NCBI GenBank assembly: GCA_024036415.1
Contig: JAMWET010000765.1
Location: forward strand, 938,501 to 1,002,500
Direction of reading: 5' to 3'
From: Prochilodus magdalenae
Lineage: Eukaryota; Chordata; Actinopteri; Characiformes; Prochilodontidae
DNA: 64,000 nt
Position 1 is the stretch's first letter, and each line of letters begins with the position of its first letter. Positions 1-13,200 of this stretch are shown here, piece by piece. Made by a program: the position numbers and the translations under genes. The notes under the pieces were generated by a model. The model saw nothing but the letters and a program-made list of their open reading frames with translations, had not been told where the DNA came from and did not search any database.

Positions 1-680
1 TCAGGCCCGTCACCGCAAGTCGCCACCTGAAATTCGGGGCCGGTATGTGCCACGGATGCCGAACGAAAAAAACGTACGAGGCCTGGCAAGAGACAGGAAG
101 GTGCTAGAATCACCAAATGTGGCACAGGTGGAGCTCCCCAAGCCCTGATAACGTGGCTAGAGTTTGGTGAGTCTATGTTCAAAGGGCAGCATGTTACACT
201 GTAAATGTGAATGTGGACTTAGGCCTGAAGGTGGAAAAACCCATGTTCGCAGCCCTGACAAGGGACAGGAAGGTTCTATAGTCACCAAACTTGGCACACA
301 TTCACATCACCGCAGCCTGATGAGATGGCTGGAATTTGGTGGCTCTAAGATGAAAGGTCATGGTTTTAGGTCCAAAACCATTTGAAAAAATATGACTTAT
401 GAATTTCAATCAGGCCTGGCAAGGGACAGGAAGGTGCTAGAGGTTCCAAACCTGGCACTGGTGTACATCACCAAGCCCTGATAAGATGGCCAGAGTTTGG
501 TGACTGTATTTCTGAGGCCTTTCAAGCTACAGAGTTCTGACGTATTGGTAATCCCAATTGTGAATAGGTGGACGCTTCCGTAATATTTTCCCCTAACCAC
601 TACCAAAATTTTTGGAGCTATGGCTTAGCCGCCACCTGAAATTTGGGACCGGTACGTGCCACTGAAGCCGAATGAAAATG
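1..680. repeat. Degenerate tandem repeat block
   Basis: Phrases of the type 'gcctggcaagrgacaggaag' followed by 'gtgctagarn..ccaaa..tggcac' recur near 80, 260 and 415. A second phrase ('cacctgaaattcggggccgg' and 'cacctgaaatttgggaccgg', with 'acgtgccac..a.gccgaa') sits near 25 and again near 632. The spacing is roughly 150-190 bases and the copies are diverged. No gene is visible here. Confidence 0.6.
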
Positions 681-1011
681 TTTTTAAATAATAGCTCTCT
701 TCTTATATAGCAACATAAGCACCCAGCCAGCAGAGGGCAGTATTCCACAGAGTATGTCTATGCCATTTTGGTCAGGGTTTGCTTTTCTGCGGCAGAAAGA
801 AGATGGAGAGAAGACACTACAGTTTTTACTCTTTTGCAACAATTGGAGGGCCAAAGTCTAACAAATTATTTAACCATAATTTGTTAGAATTAAAGTCTCA
901 TGTTCAGTTTCCAGTTTTATAAAAAAAAAGCTTAACATCTATCCAAATTGTTGTGTTTTGCTGACATAGAGTTAGAAATTAATTATTTTTGAACTGCTTA
1001 TTTGATTTTAG

Positions 1012-1485
1012 AACTTCCACCGCTGCTACCTGTGCAGGCGTTGGGTAGATTTCCAGGACATCCATAAGCACTTGCAGAGCCCTTCAGGTCATGCAATTTC
1101 GAATTTAAGGGCTCTGCAAGTGGCAGAGACAAAAACAAGGCAGAGGTATTGTACTGTATTTTTGGTTTTATGGCAAAATAATTATTTTATAAACCTCTTA
1201 AGTAAATGTAATTTTTTCACTAGGTCTACAGGAAAAATGACATGTCCGTTGTGCCATGCCCAGGATGTGCCTGATCTGCCGCAATATGGATGATGTGTCT
1301 GTAAGACTTTACAAACACTAAATATATTGTAATTGGAATGTATTAAATATGTACATTAAAAATAAGAAGTCAAAGCATTTTGTTATGTTTACAGGCTCCA
1401 ATCCACAGTCTCAGGCTGGAGTCAGCTAAAGCTGAGCAATACTTCAGTTATGTAGTGGAGCTGATGGAGTTGCAGATGAAATTTT
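1012..1485 (+). other. Possible decayed zinc-finger exons
   Basis: Around 1014-1075 one frame reads CYLCRRWVDFQDIHKHL, a Cys-x2-Cys...His-x-His pattern like a degenerate zinc finger. About 160 bases later another frame reads MTCPLCHAQDVPDLPQYG, with a second Cys-x2-Cys pair. A third open stretch (1395-1480) follows a pyrimidine-poor AG. Possible splice sites lie between them, but no complete open model could be made. It may be debris of a mobile-element gene; chance Cys pairs are not excluded. Confidence 0.2.
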
Positions 1486-2004
1486 TTTTTTTTTTTATTG
1501 TAATGTTGTGATGTTTTTCAGGTTCCAGTTCTTTAAGTTGTTCTTTAATTTATTTTGAATTTTTAAAGTAAAAAATCTTTCTTAAAAAACTGCTTATTGT
1601 TGAAGGTAAAATATATTTATATATGTTTAAATTTTTTTTTGTACATTATAACTTTTTGTTAAATAATAATTTTTTGTTAATAAAATCTTTTTTACATTCA
1701 TTGGCATGTTACAGAAAACTTTTGAAATAAATATTGATCATTTTCAAAGGGAAATTGTTGTGTGTCTGTTGATAGATAATTTGTTAATGTTTTCATCTAA
1801 CTCTTACCTTTTTCAAAACTGAAAATTTAAATCTCCGGACTCCCGCTGTGTTGGACACTTTGGTAATACTGATTATGTGTAACAGGACAATTTGGTAAAC
1901 CTTTCCCCTAACCCCTCTGATTATTTTTTGGGAACTATGGTAATCCTAACTGCAAAAAACATTTAAAGCACAGCATGATGTTTTAAAAATGTTTATTCAT
2001 ACAA

Positions 2005-2225
2005 ATGTACATATATAAATTTAAAGAACTATTTACACACAATAGGCACATAACACACAAAATATATTACTAACTTGTTGAGTAAATGTTGAAATAAAAT
2101 CAAAAGCAAAATATATATAAATATTTATAAAGAACTATTTACAAAAAATAAGAACATCTATATAAATAACACAAAATATATTACTCATACTTGGAAATGT
2201 TAAAATAAAATCAAAACCAAAACAT
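2005..2225. repeat. Imperfect tandem duplication (about 110 bp x 2)
   Basis: The stretch beginning 'aaagaactatttacacacaa' near 2023, running through 'cacaaaatatattact' to 'gaaataaaatcaaaagcaaa', recurs directly downstream ('aaagaactatttacaaaaaa' near 2129 to 'aaataaaatcaaaaccaaaa' near 2203). It is AT-rich and non-coding, and lies just beyond the 3' end of the recombinase-like pseudogene. Confidence 0.6.
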
Positions 2226-2852
2226 AATATATACTTAAAAAAACACAAATAAAACTTGTACCTCCCTCTGATTTAATGATGACAGCACAACTGTTCTTAA
2301 ATGCACTGATTAGGGTTTTATTCTTACGTGAGAACTGTAAAATAAAATAAACACATGTACAATTGAGCATAAATGTCTTATTTACTCCAATATTAAACCC
2401 TTTAATCTTAGGGTCAATGTTGTCTTTGTTCACTTTAACTTCGTTTTAAAACACTTTCATTTAACCGTTGGCTTACATGAACTTATAACTACATGTATAT
2501 TAGCATTAGCAGCAGCAATGCACTATAAACTTCACGTAAAATAAATAAACAGAACACAAACCTCATTTGCTGCATTAAATACACAGGTAGGTTATGGCTT
2601 CCCTTGTCGCGTTCCTTGACAAACGTGAAACACCTTTAAAACACTTAATTTTAACCTTTTTAACGATGTGCAATACGAGCTCTCCGCTATCCGCACCGTC
2701 TGTGTATATAACGGGTCCCCCCCGGAAACCCTTGTGGACATATAGTTCCGCCTCAGTCCTTAAAGTCCTTAAGGGGTAGGAACCAAAACGAAATGTGCTA
2801 CACCACTGCCCAGGTAGGCAGTTACAAAAGTAAACACAAAAATGTATACTCC

Positions 2853-4462
2853 TCATCCTCCTGACGTGTCCCCCAGGATCATCACATCGTCTTCCATCTC
2901 CTTCTCCTCGTTTCCGTCTTCTGAGCTTTCAGAAGATAAGAATAGAAGCTTTCGCTTTCTGGGAGCTTTTATAGCCCCACTTGTCGACACCTGTGAGGGG
3001 GACTTGTCCGAAGGTTAGAAGGCTTCCTCTTAAAAGCCCCTCACCTCTGCAGCCTGGCTGACTGTGCTCAGGGGCACATAAAATTTGTCCGCTGTGGCCT
3101 CACTGTGGTACATTGCCCTCTGTATACGGCGGCGCTTCCCGGGGCTGACTGTTTTTGTCTGAAATTACAAAAAACAGAAATAATTATAAATACTGCTGCT
3201 CAGTTTCGTGGTACACTGTGCAATGACAATACAGGCATGTTATCTTAATTGTTGTTACACTTACATGCGCCACCATTGTGGTTCTTAAGTTTCTGAACGT
3301 GCACCCATCCGGGTCCATTCAGTATGGAAGTGGCGTAGCAGTTTGGAACACGGGCCACCTGTTCTTGAAAAAAAGAAGAAAGAACCCCCCTCCATCTAGT
3401 GCCTGATTTGTAAGAACTGGAAAAACCAGTCATACTCCTCCATAGAAACTGTAACTTGGGCATGGCCGTAGGTCCCTGCAGACTTGTGTTTTTCCACCTT
3501 TGTGAAGAATAAGTCATCATAAGCATCCATCATACAGCAATTAATTTTGATTTATTCAAGATTAATCAAGACCGTTTTAAGTGCAGATACTTACTTCAAT
3601 GACTGCGAAGTCTCCTTCTATCTCCACGTTGTCCACCTCCGCCACAGTCATATTAGTTAGAACACCTGATCTGTGGCCTAAAGTGGCTACAAAATAGCCG
3701 GCCAGTAGACCAAAGAACTGCTGCAATGCCTCTTGGTTGTAGCCCTTCTTGAGTAGTTCTATAAAAAAAAAAACTACTGTTGAAGGGGAACATACCCAGC
3801 CTCTTGGGAATAATTTTCTTGGTTTCCCTCCTGATAGCAGTGATGTTGTCTTTAGTTATGATGTTTTCTGTAATAAGGAGCAATGAGCAAAATTCATTTC
3901 AGTACTTACATCACTTTAGTGCAACATTAAACAACAAATACATCTTTACAAGGTGTTAATACTTACTCCGGGCTTCTTTTCTGATGTTTTGCGGTGAGAA
4001 ACCACCACGGCCCTCTTTTTTGAATGTTGAGGCTTAGCCATTTTAGGTCCATAGGACCCAGTCCCGTGTCCTTGCTTGGCAAATTCTACAACAAATGGAT
4101 GAACTTCTTTATATTTAGAAGGTTGATCTTTATCATGGTGGGCTTCATGCCATCTTCCTGAAGAATGGACACCCATCTAAAATACACTAAAAGAAATTGT
4201 AAGCTGTAGGTGCAGTGTTGTTTCTGTTGTGTTAGCATAAACAGTAATGCTGTTGTGAAGGTGTGGTTGTGCATATTGCTTACTCCAAAATGCATGCGTG
4301 GCGTTTGAGGAATTTATAGTGGCCATGGAGGAGTTGGTTCTCCCCTGCAAAAATGAGAAATCTTCTAATTTGTGATACCACCAGCCTCTGGCGCCTGCCC
4401 CTCCGAAAAGCTCTGCAAATTCTTGTAGTCTTTTTTCTGTAAAATATGATAATTACAATCAA
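2853..4462 (-). pseudogene. Broken multi-exon tyrosine-recombinase (Crypton-like) gene
   Basis: Exons with good GT-AG borders read on the minus strand: 4176-3967, 3867-3796, 3758-3595, 3497-3265, 3158-3045 and 2990-2853. An additional open block lies at 4462-4280. The 3967-4176 exon contains a core-binding-like piece (LQEDGMKPTMIKINLLNIKK). The 3595-3758 exon has GHRSGVLTNMTVAEV, the usual place of the first catalytic Arg. The 3265-3497 exon has KHKSAGTYGHAQVTVSMEEY, giving the beta-hairpin Lys, then in another frame FRNLRTTMVAH, resembling the HxLR..H box. The next exon ends the domain with MYHSEATADKFY, the candidate catalytic Tyr. The last exon codes a basic then acidic tail. Exon 3265-3497 carries an in-frame TAG and a frameshift (233 bases where a multiple of 3 is needed), and exon 3967-4176 mixes frames, so the gene is broken. 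The R-K-LR-H-Y order is that of tyrosine recombinases. Crypton DNA transposons are known to have introns and to have been domesticated in vertebrates. Assignment to Crypton rather than DIRS is inference. Confidence 0.55.
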
Positions 4463-4599
4463 GCTTCATTTGCCAAGTATGCTCACACATACAAGGAATT
4501 TTTAATTGGTTAAAGTAGTTCCTTTTTACAAACTAGTGAGATCATGAAATGGAACACAATAACACAATCATATTACACATTACACTGTTTATAAACATG

Positions 4600-5383
4600 T
4601 TACAAAAAAATGATTAGTGTCATACCGTAATTAATGCGGTTGGGGCTTTCAGCTTCAAGTTCTTCTTCTAATGCTTTAGATTTAGATTTACTTACAGGTG
4701 CCATGAGGAGCAGGTGGAGGAGTACAGGGGCTGGCAGTGGCAGGGCCAGTGGCGAAGAGGCTTGGAGGCTCTGGAGAAGTCGGAGTTCTAGGGCTAGTGG
4801 GGGAGGAGGCTGTAGGGCCCACAGCAGATGACGTGGCTGAGTCCGTGGCGTGGGGGGTGCTCTGCAGCGATGCTCGTCTCCCTGCATCACATGCTTATCA
4901 GTGCGGACAATCTCCTTCTTTCCGCCCTGCTCACAAGTGAAAGGGCCCTTTGTCCTTTAAAAAAAAACAAAGCAAGTTGGGTTAAAATATGAATTTACCT
5001 CAATTTATAAATTTTACAATATTTATTACAAAGGTTTTCTCTATAGAAAAAATAACAACCGGCAACAACAATAACAGGTAAATAACAATCTATCACCATG
5101 TAATTGCTATTATACTAATCGTGTATTACTTACTCATAATTATATATATAACTTACCGTTTACTTACCAATTGCAGCAACAGGCGTAACTCGTCCCCATT
5201 CATGACCTGGGGGAACTTCTGCAGGTGTTGGGACAAGTTACTGTAAAAAAGTCCGCACTCCACGTCGGTGGTTGCAGACTCCGCTGTTTTAAACTTGGAC
5301 CGCTCCGTTTTAGGAGTAGGAGACACCGCTGCGTTGTCGATGGCACTGTTCCGTGTAAAGCAATAATACCTGTTTGTCTTCAC
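4600..5383 (-). other. Candidate upstream exons of the recombinase-like pseudogene
   Basis: Two open blocks lie upstream on the same strand. The block at 5168-5383 ends in a strong GTAAGT donor and reads an N-terminal-like segment (…GLFYSNLSQHLQKFPQVMNG…). The block at about 4690-4950 follows a T-rich AG and reads a Pro/Ser/Thr-rich linker in one frame (PTSPRTPTSPEPPS) that also ends at a GTAAGT donor. A short acidic stretch (ALEEELEAESPNRINYG) follows at 4630-4680. No initiator ATG in frame was found, and the frame choice between blocks is uncertain. Confidence 0.3.
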
Positions 5384-5499
5384 ACTGCTCCTTTTTTAAT
5401 TACAATGCGCAGTTTTAAATAAAACCGCTTTTTGTTTTTGAGATTAAGATAGGTGATAAGACGTCCGTCCTTGTTGCTGATAGCACAGCGTGTAGGCAT

Positions 5500-8400
5500 A
5501 TTAAATTCACTGAACAAAACCTTATCAATGTTTAGTAGATGTTAGCAATGCATTGCCAAGGCATAGTTGGTTTTAACAAAGCATGTTTTCTCTGAGTAGT
5601 TTTCCTTGATATATATATACAGAATCAGTGTTTATAATTGTAAAATCTATGATGTGTCACATTAACACTCACACATGCACATGATAAAATGAAGCTAAAA
5701 GAAGAGAAAGTTAGATAAAAACCTCAGCATGCTGCCCCATCCAGGCCTGAATGATATGAGAGAATATATGGTATATGCAGTTCATTCTTGCAATACACAC
5801 TGAATTATATGTATCATATACATCAGAATGTAGCATAGTAAACATATTAAGTCTTTAAGACAATTAAGGCATTTCTTACCAATCATGTATGACTGCAGTA
5901 CATGAAAATGACTTGTAGTTATTACTTGTATGCTTAAAATTAGTTAACCATTATTAATATAGTACTAAGTGGTTGTTCATGTTAACAAATGCATCACTTT
6001 ACTTTACACTTTACGTAAATTATGTCAAAATTTCATGTGAAACCAACATGAATTAATGCAGTAGTTAAATGTTTACTTAGTATTAGTTGACCATTGTTGA
6101 TGTATTAGTTAATGTTTTGTTCATGGTAACTAAAGCATTAGTTCATGTTAGTTAGTCAATACATATTGTAAGTGTTACTGATTTCTTTTTAAATTCCATT
6201 AATAAATGGAAATTGGTATCTATATAGCACTTTATTTCAACCTTGGCATCAAATACAAACACATTGTTTCCATGCTCACCAATAGGCATTGTTATTTTAT
6301 CTCAAAATGGCATTTAAAACATCTTTTAAAATGGAACGGACTGTTTTTGAAGGAAGGGTTACACTAGCATAACCACGGGAGTAGTTTTTATTTAGGGGCA
6401 GCTACAACTTTCTGGACAAATTAATGCTAGAGGTGGATGCATATTAAGAATTTTGAGAATAACCTGCACACAGAAGTGCTACATAGTGATTCATATTCCT
6501 TAGAATCCAACCAAATACGAATACACTCCCAGTACCCCTAAAACATGGACAATGGGCTTAGGGCAATAGAGGTAAGTGGAATACTGCAGAAATGGAGCAC
6601 TGGTGGCATCGCCATGGAAGAGCAGGTAATGCACTTTTTTGAAATTCTTATGTCAGGTTCATCATTCTGATATAATAAGTCCCAACATAATTCTCAAGAG
6701 ATAAATCATTTTAAGCATCTTAGAAAAAACATTTTGGGTGCTCTGTATGTTGTGTGCATTCTAACAATTAGGAATTTACCTCTTTCACTCAAATCTTCAA
6801 ATGGGGATTTTGAAGGCAGTCAAGGTCCCTAAACCTAAACTGATTCCCTAAACCGAAGGGCACAACCGAAGTGCCACTGAGCAAGGCACTTAACCCCCAC
6901 TGCTCCCCTATTTGTACAGGAAGCTGGTGTATAAGAACTGAAGTGTATATGATGGTTCTTCTCTTTTTGGATCCTGTTGGTCTAAAATAAAATGCTATGA
7001 CTAAATTGAGATCAACAGGAGCTAAACCATCACAACAGAATAGAATTCATCTTGACACAAAGAAACAGGAGCTAATGACAATGACCAAAGAAATAAGCAG
7101 ATCAATGCACTCACTACTATAGAAAAATGACACACTTATTGATTCATATGGACGTTTATTCTAGAATAATAACTGGACCGAGAGTGACCACCGCAGAACT
7201 ATCAGAGTCTGAAAAAGAACGAGTTAGGTGTTAGCAAGTGTTTACATACGTATAATGTAAAACTGTTGCAGGATCCTAAAATCTGCATTTAGTCTGTCTG
7301 TTAGTCTATGTTTACAGGCAAAAGTGAATCACCTACTGTCAGACACCACATAATCAATAGGGTTTATGGAGCCATCATTAGCTATTTAGCCTCATAAAGC
7401 ATGCTTTAGCTAATCAGGTACATAGGAGTAGGATGGAAAACTAAGGGATGTAGGACTGGGTAGTATAAGACATTTGAATACATATCTAGGGACAACCAGG
7501 AGTATTTTGGGTGGAATCGGAGAGGAACGTAGACTGATAGAGGAACGTAGACTGACAAACAGAAAGCTCCTCTTATAGAGCTCACAGAAGTGCCGAGTCA
7601 CTGGCGCACTAATCAACACTTCAGTGGACAACAAGCCTCTGAAAAAGACCCCATTATCTGCAGCAGTCAGTAAATAGGCTAGAAATATTCCAATATCTGA
7701 CCTCACCACCGGTCAGGCCTGACAGACTAAACCATTACCACATACTAATGGCAACAAGCAAATTCGTCTTTGTTCTCCAGAGAGCAGGAGTGGGCTTTGA
7801 ATCACTGTCAAGTCAGATATCTACTTCTCATACACAAAAGCGCAGACAAAATAAAAAATCTACAAGTCCCCACATCTCTCAAACACATTAATAAAGTCTT
7901 ATTACATAATGTTTATTGTGTTTTATATTGCTGTTTAACTGTATTGAGTGTTGTATTTTACTTTGACTAATTGAACAAATATTAGAAAACTATAATGTAC
8001 AGCACCTACATGTAGGAAGGAAATTAAACACCCCCCCCCCCCCTTTAAGAGAGATAATCCCAAGATAATGTGTGTAAAGTTCTTATACTTAAAATATAAC
8101 ATAGGTGACACAAATCTCAAATTCCAGCTAATAAGGGTGATATTCTGACATCAAATGTCATGTCGTAGCAGCAGATGTAGAGCAACAACAGCGCCTGACT
8201 ATGTTCACAAACTTTTGCTGCTGTCCATTTCTTTCCCTCCTACTGCTCCTCTCCTACCCCAGAAGAATAGAGGAAAGGAGCTGGAGGTTTGGGGAAATGG
8301 GATAGCTAATTCCTTTTAATGTCATTGAAACTGATGTTGAGTTTTTGGGAACTGAGCCAAACACATTCAAGCACAGCCCTCAGTGGTACACAGAGCCACA

Positions 8401-8985
8401 GATTCAAGTCTGCATAATTATCTATTCCATGTGTAATATCTGATTTTGCACCAAGTATAAAACACAAAGCACAGATAATTATATAAACCGTTCTGCTTTT
8501 TACTTCCTTGGCCTCCATCTGGATTATAAAAAATAATGATATAAACCTCACCTAAACAAGAAATTAAAAATAGAGGTCTGTCCTTTCTGGGAGTGTCTGC
8601 AACGACATCACTCTAAAATCTGTAAAAGTCATCATGTGTAGTGCACACTGGTGTATCCTCCACCTGAAGCTGGTTCTGGTTATATAACGTCATGACACAT
8701 GGTGACTTTCTGCAGCAAAATGTCTAACCCATACCAAACTTGCTAAGTCAGAGCTACGCATGGCCCTAATAAATACGCAACCATTGATTTTCCTCTTAAA
8801 AGAGCAAAAACCGGACAGACCTAGGGCATGGTTTTCCGGCATCAAAAGTTCTAACAGTTCCTAGACATGTAGACTCAGTATGAGATCATACCCAGCTCTA
8901 TGAGAACATTAGCACCCCACATGTTGTCTGTTTATAGGAAACATCTAGCCCTTCAGTAATGAGTTGATAAGCTGTCAGTGCTCTG
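5500..8985. other. AT-rich stretch with no gene recognised
   Basis: No protein family, exon chain or RNA gene could be seen on either strand. It holds a poly-C run at about 8032-8043 and a short piece at 6865-6905 ('gagcaaggcacttaaccccc') that matches a phrase seen in many fish dispersed repeats. The 3' exons of the partial ZP3-like gene (see 8993-21103) might lie here, but none was convincing. Confidence 0.5.
6838..6910 (-). repeat. Fragment of a common fish dispersed repeat
   Basis: 'cactgagcaaggcacttaac' followed by 'ccccactgctcccc' is the reverse complement of the widespread teleost phrase 'ggtgccttgctcaagggcac'. The same phrase is seen in plus orientation at 51109-51128 of this window. 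Only a short piece is recognisable. Confidence 0.4.
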
Positions 8986-8992
8986 TATGTAC

Positions 8993-9126
8993 CTGCAGTG
9001 TCGCCTTTAAGCACTTGACTGGGTCTCTGATCTTCACACATAGTGTCACAGCAGTCACACAGCACATGATTACCGCCAGCACTGTGCCACCTACAAACAC
9101 ACACACAGTTGAAGTCCTAAAGCAAA

Positions 9127-9163
<37 letters not shown>

Positions 9164-10151
9164 ACATGTCCAGACAATTTATCCTGATCTGGTCGCAGCT
9201 ACAATTCTAATAGATTCCAATAATAATTCTTACAAAAACCTTTAATTATAATAAAAAAAATCTAGGTTTACACATAAAACACTGTACACTAAACAGTCTA
9301 TGGAAAAAAAACTAGACACTCCTCTTATCTACTGAGTTCAGAGGCATTAGCCACATTACTAACAGTTATATACAATTAGTTCAGCATCCAGTAAGAAGAG
9401 AAGTGATGGCCGCTTGTCACGCCTCCGCATCTCCCTGACTTCTCCGCTCTTCGGGCCTCCACTTCCCAGAGGGCCACGCTTGATGATGTCATGTCTATGC
9501 GCCCCCGTTCGGACTCCGAGATTCCCTCTAGAACGCCCGAGTTTTAACTTCAGCAATATTTTATAACTGCCTGTATTTAAGGCTGTGATTCACACGGGTT
9601 CCCTGCGAAGCTTTGCCAAACATTGTTTAGCAATCCTGAGCGGTCCTTTCACGTATTGTCTTATTCTGGTTTCCGACTCCCTTCGTTTCTCTACTACTCT
9701 TTCGCCTAATCCCTTTTGCTCGTGCTCTGACTCTACGGTTTGTACCTCTGCTTTCTAACTTTGGTTTTCCCCTTAGGTCTTCCCCTGTAAACTTGTTTGC
9801 CCTCGCTGCTTGTACTACCTAGTTCTGACCTCCGCCTGTCTCTGACTCTGATTTAGCTTCTCCCATTGTTTCGCTGTTTTCTGGTGCTTGCTGAGATTGC
9901 CTTTTTGTAAATACGGTTCCTGGTTTTTTAATTCTGCACACGTCGGTCTCGAAGTCTTTTGTTTAACACTGCTTAATTGCCCAAAACTGAGGAACAGGAG
10001 TTTTCCGTGATTAGATCATATCCAGGTTTCACTGCAACGCATGCAAGGCCAAGTGTAAACACTACTAGGACAGGCTGTGAGAAGATCACAATCACATCAC
10101 ACAAAACTAAATTGGTAAACATATTATTAAAATTTAAAAACATGTGCACGT

Positions 10152-10232
<81 letters not shown>

Positions 10233-13200
10233 CAAAAACTATTAGTACATAAACACAAGAGGAATTGGTTGGATAATTACTGTAGTGATTAATCATCACA
10301 CGAGGTCACCATGAACTCCTGACCTTGACTTCATTGGGATGTACTCAAGAAGGTTTTATGCAATGCAATATCTGGGACTAAACTTAAGGTGATGTTTATA
10401 GGCCTCCAAGTGCTCATACCCATTTTCTGTGTAACTGCAGGCTTTATTCACTGATCTCTCCTCTTCAGCTGCATCTGCTTTCTTCAGAAGACATGTGATG
10501 AAGATCTGCAAGTGACAAACATGTTTAAACGTCAAATAAATAAATCTTTATTCAATGCTACGAAAGCACTGATTGTCGATTTGACTATTCTAAGAGCAAT
10601 CCAGAGGAAGTTTCAAACCCTGCATTCATGTTGGGACCCATAATCAGAGGCTTTTCAAATGGTAACAATTATTTTGATAGGGAATCTGTCACATCCGTCA
10701 CAAACTTAAGTTTTTTACCCTTAACATTTACCTCAAGACGCCCAACACGTCCAGATGCAGATGCTGTTCTTAGCTGCCGAACTACACATAAAATATTTAC
10801 CAGCCATTCTGTGCACACTGTGCACCCAAAAGGACAAAGACAGATAGCTTTAAAGCTTAACAACCATATAAAACTGTAAAAAAAAAAAGGAAAGGCATGG
10901 GCACTATGATCCCCTATTCCCAGAACCCCAAACACTTTGAACGATCTCCTGTGAGGAGAGAAGGGGCACACTAAGGCTCTTAATCTCAACTTCAACCCTT
11001 CCCATAACTGAACAACCGAACCGTGACACATTTACCAGTGTGCATATAGGAGCCATGTTACCGCATTACTTCTTCAAAAAACAGAGGTTCCTACCCACTT
11101 ATGATACTAAGTAAATGAAAGCTCGTCTCCAACAAGATTACTAGAAAAAAACTAGTCCCACTTTCTTGATGACCAAAGTTCATATCAAATATAAGAGTTA
11201 CAGTTAGTTTTTTTTTATATACCTTTTAGTGTATGGTTTTGCCAATGTGTCTCTTGGTATTGTTAAGACAATTTGTTAAAATATCAACATATTTTAAAGA
11301 TTAATAATTATGCACAACATCCATATAACCCAGTAACCGAAATCTCTTTAGCATGGCAGAGGAAAGGAAACAACAGTGCACCACAATACAGGAACGTAAC
11401 ATCTTTAGGTCATTTGCTTTCACCATGAGAAAAACAAAAACGCTTCCATTTCTATTTTTCAAATCGTTGATGTCAAAAGAAAAACAGGTATCTCCCAAAT
11501 GGCAACTTTACAGGAGAGGCCAAAAACCTTATTTAATTTGAATGAAGGTCAATGGAACCAGACGTCTTTCCAAGCAGTTTTGGGCCATTTCTGTTGGTCC
11601 ATTCCTCAGGAAATTTCCACATAGTGTAAATAGCCGCTCATGTGATCAAATGAGACATAAAAGCAAAAATCAAGAAAAATGATACATGTTTTTCTGAGAT
11701 ACATGTTTTTCTTTGGACAGCAACGATATGTTTCCAACCTTTTCAGTCTTGGTTAATTGTGTCACTTTAACCAGTGCAACCCTGTTACTCACAGCATCAG
11801 AATGAGGCAATTAAATGTTTTTCCTTTATTTATATAACTAATTTGACACGTTTGACAATAACATCACATGCCACAGTTAGCTTCTACTACTGAGGAAAAA
11901 GGCTAAACTATGCATTCATTTGCAACTCTGTTACTGTATTTAGAGTAACATGGTGGTACTACAGTAATAAGGTTGCGTATGCTTCCGTTTAACTTCCATT
12001 TGGCTAATGGACCCAATCCAGTTTGTAGTCTTGCTGACATGTTCACTTATCATTCCTACCCAGGGTTGGAAGAGTTACTTTAAAAACATATTCTGTTACA
12101 GATTACTCATTACATTACAAAAAAATGTATCCGGATTGTAATTATCTTACATTACAGTGACAAGTTCATGTATTTAAAAGAGCAGCAACAGATTGTGCCT
12201 CAAAGCAGCAGTCACTGTCAGTGAAATGGCCAAATCTAAATGGAGCAAATCTGGAAATGTTTCCAACATAAACATGATAAATCTATACAGCATGAATGAA
12301 GTCTGAGTATCAATGAAGATGGTGTCAGGTTATTTAACAGCACTTGTAAACAGAGGCAGTATCTGCAGCCACAAATGCATCCTACCAGTTTACACAGACA
12401 TGATTTCACATGAATACTGAGGGGGCTGGTTATCTCCGTTACAAATAATCAGCATTTACACAGATCAACATTTAACTGCCATCATCCAAAACGCTATTGA
12501 AGAAAGACATAGTTCATGAGTGAACTACATCTCTACCACTCACGAGTCTTTTCACAGTTCAAAACTGAAACTAATAATAATTCAGCATTAAAATCCGATG
12601 CATGATTAAATATAATGGCAAAAAGTCTAAATACAAACTCAGTTTTCTGTTGATTCTACATGTGGCTTTAACATAAACCTGCCAGCAATCAACCTTACTG
12701 TATAATGTACCTGTAATCTAATTACTGTCTTTGTTACTGTACTGTAACAGAATAAATGTTCCATTTGTTTGCAAATTAATTACATAACCCTGTTACATGT
12801 ATTCTGCAACTACCCAACACTGCTCCTACTCATCCTGTTGATGCTCCCTTGGAAACACTATAAAATATTATTAAACACTCGTTTGATCCTAAGTATGTCA
12901 CATGTATGTCATAGTCTACAATCACAAATAATAATCCATTCAACTCTGTTTCTATGTGCAACCCTGTTACTCTAATTTCAACTGTAATTACAACACCTTA
13001 AAAAAATGATACCTACATTATTTCCTCAACTACGTTTCACCAGGTTTAATCTATTGTCCTTTATAGTAGTTTGTGCAAAAAACTACTACTACTACAAAAA
13101 CTACTACTAAAAAAATACTAAAATTACTAAAAAGAAAGTCATGAAAATTGAAAAGTTGGGTAAGACAGTGTACATTTTATGCCCGAGCTAAAATATCAGT

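Noticed and set aside
3946..4176. The continuous frame starting at the ATG at 4176 as a separate small gene
   Set aside because: Another frame of the same exon carries the recombinase-like core-binding segment, and splice borders tie it to the exons downstream. The open frame is probably a by-product.
9973..10299. Open frames over the CA repeat
   Set aside because: They are made of poly-Cys-Val or poly-Thr-His from the microsatellite.
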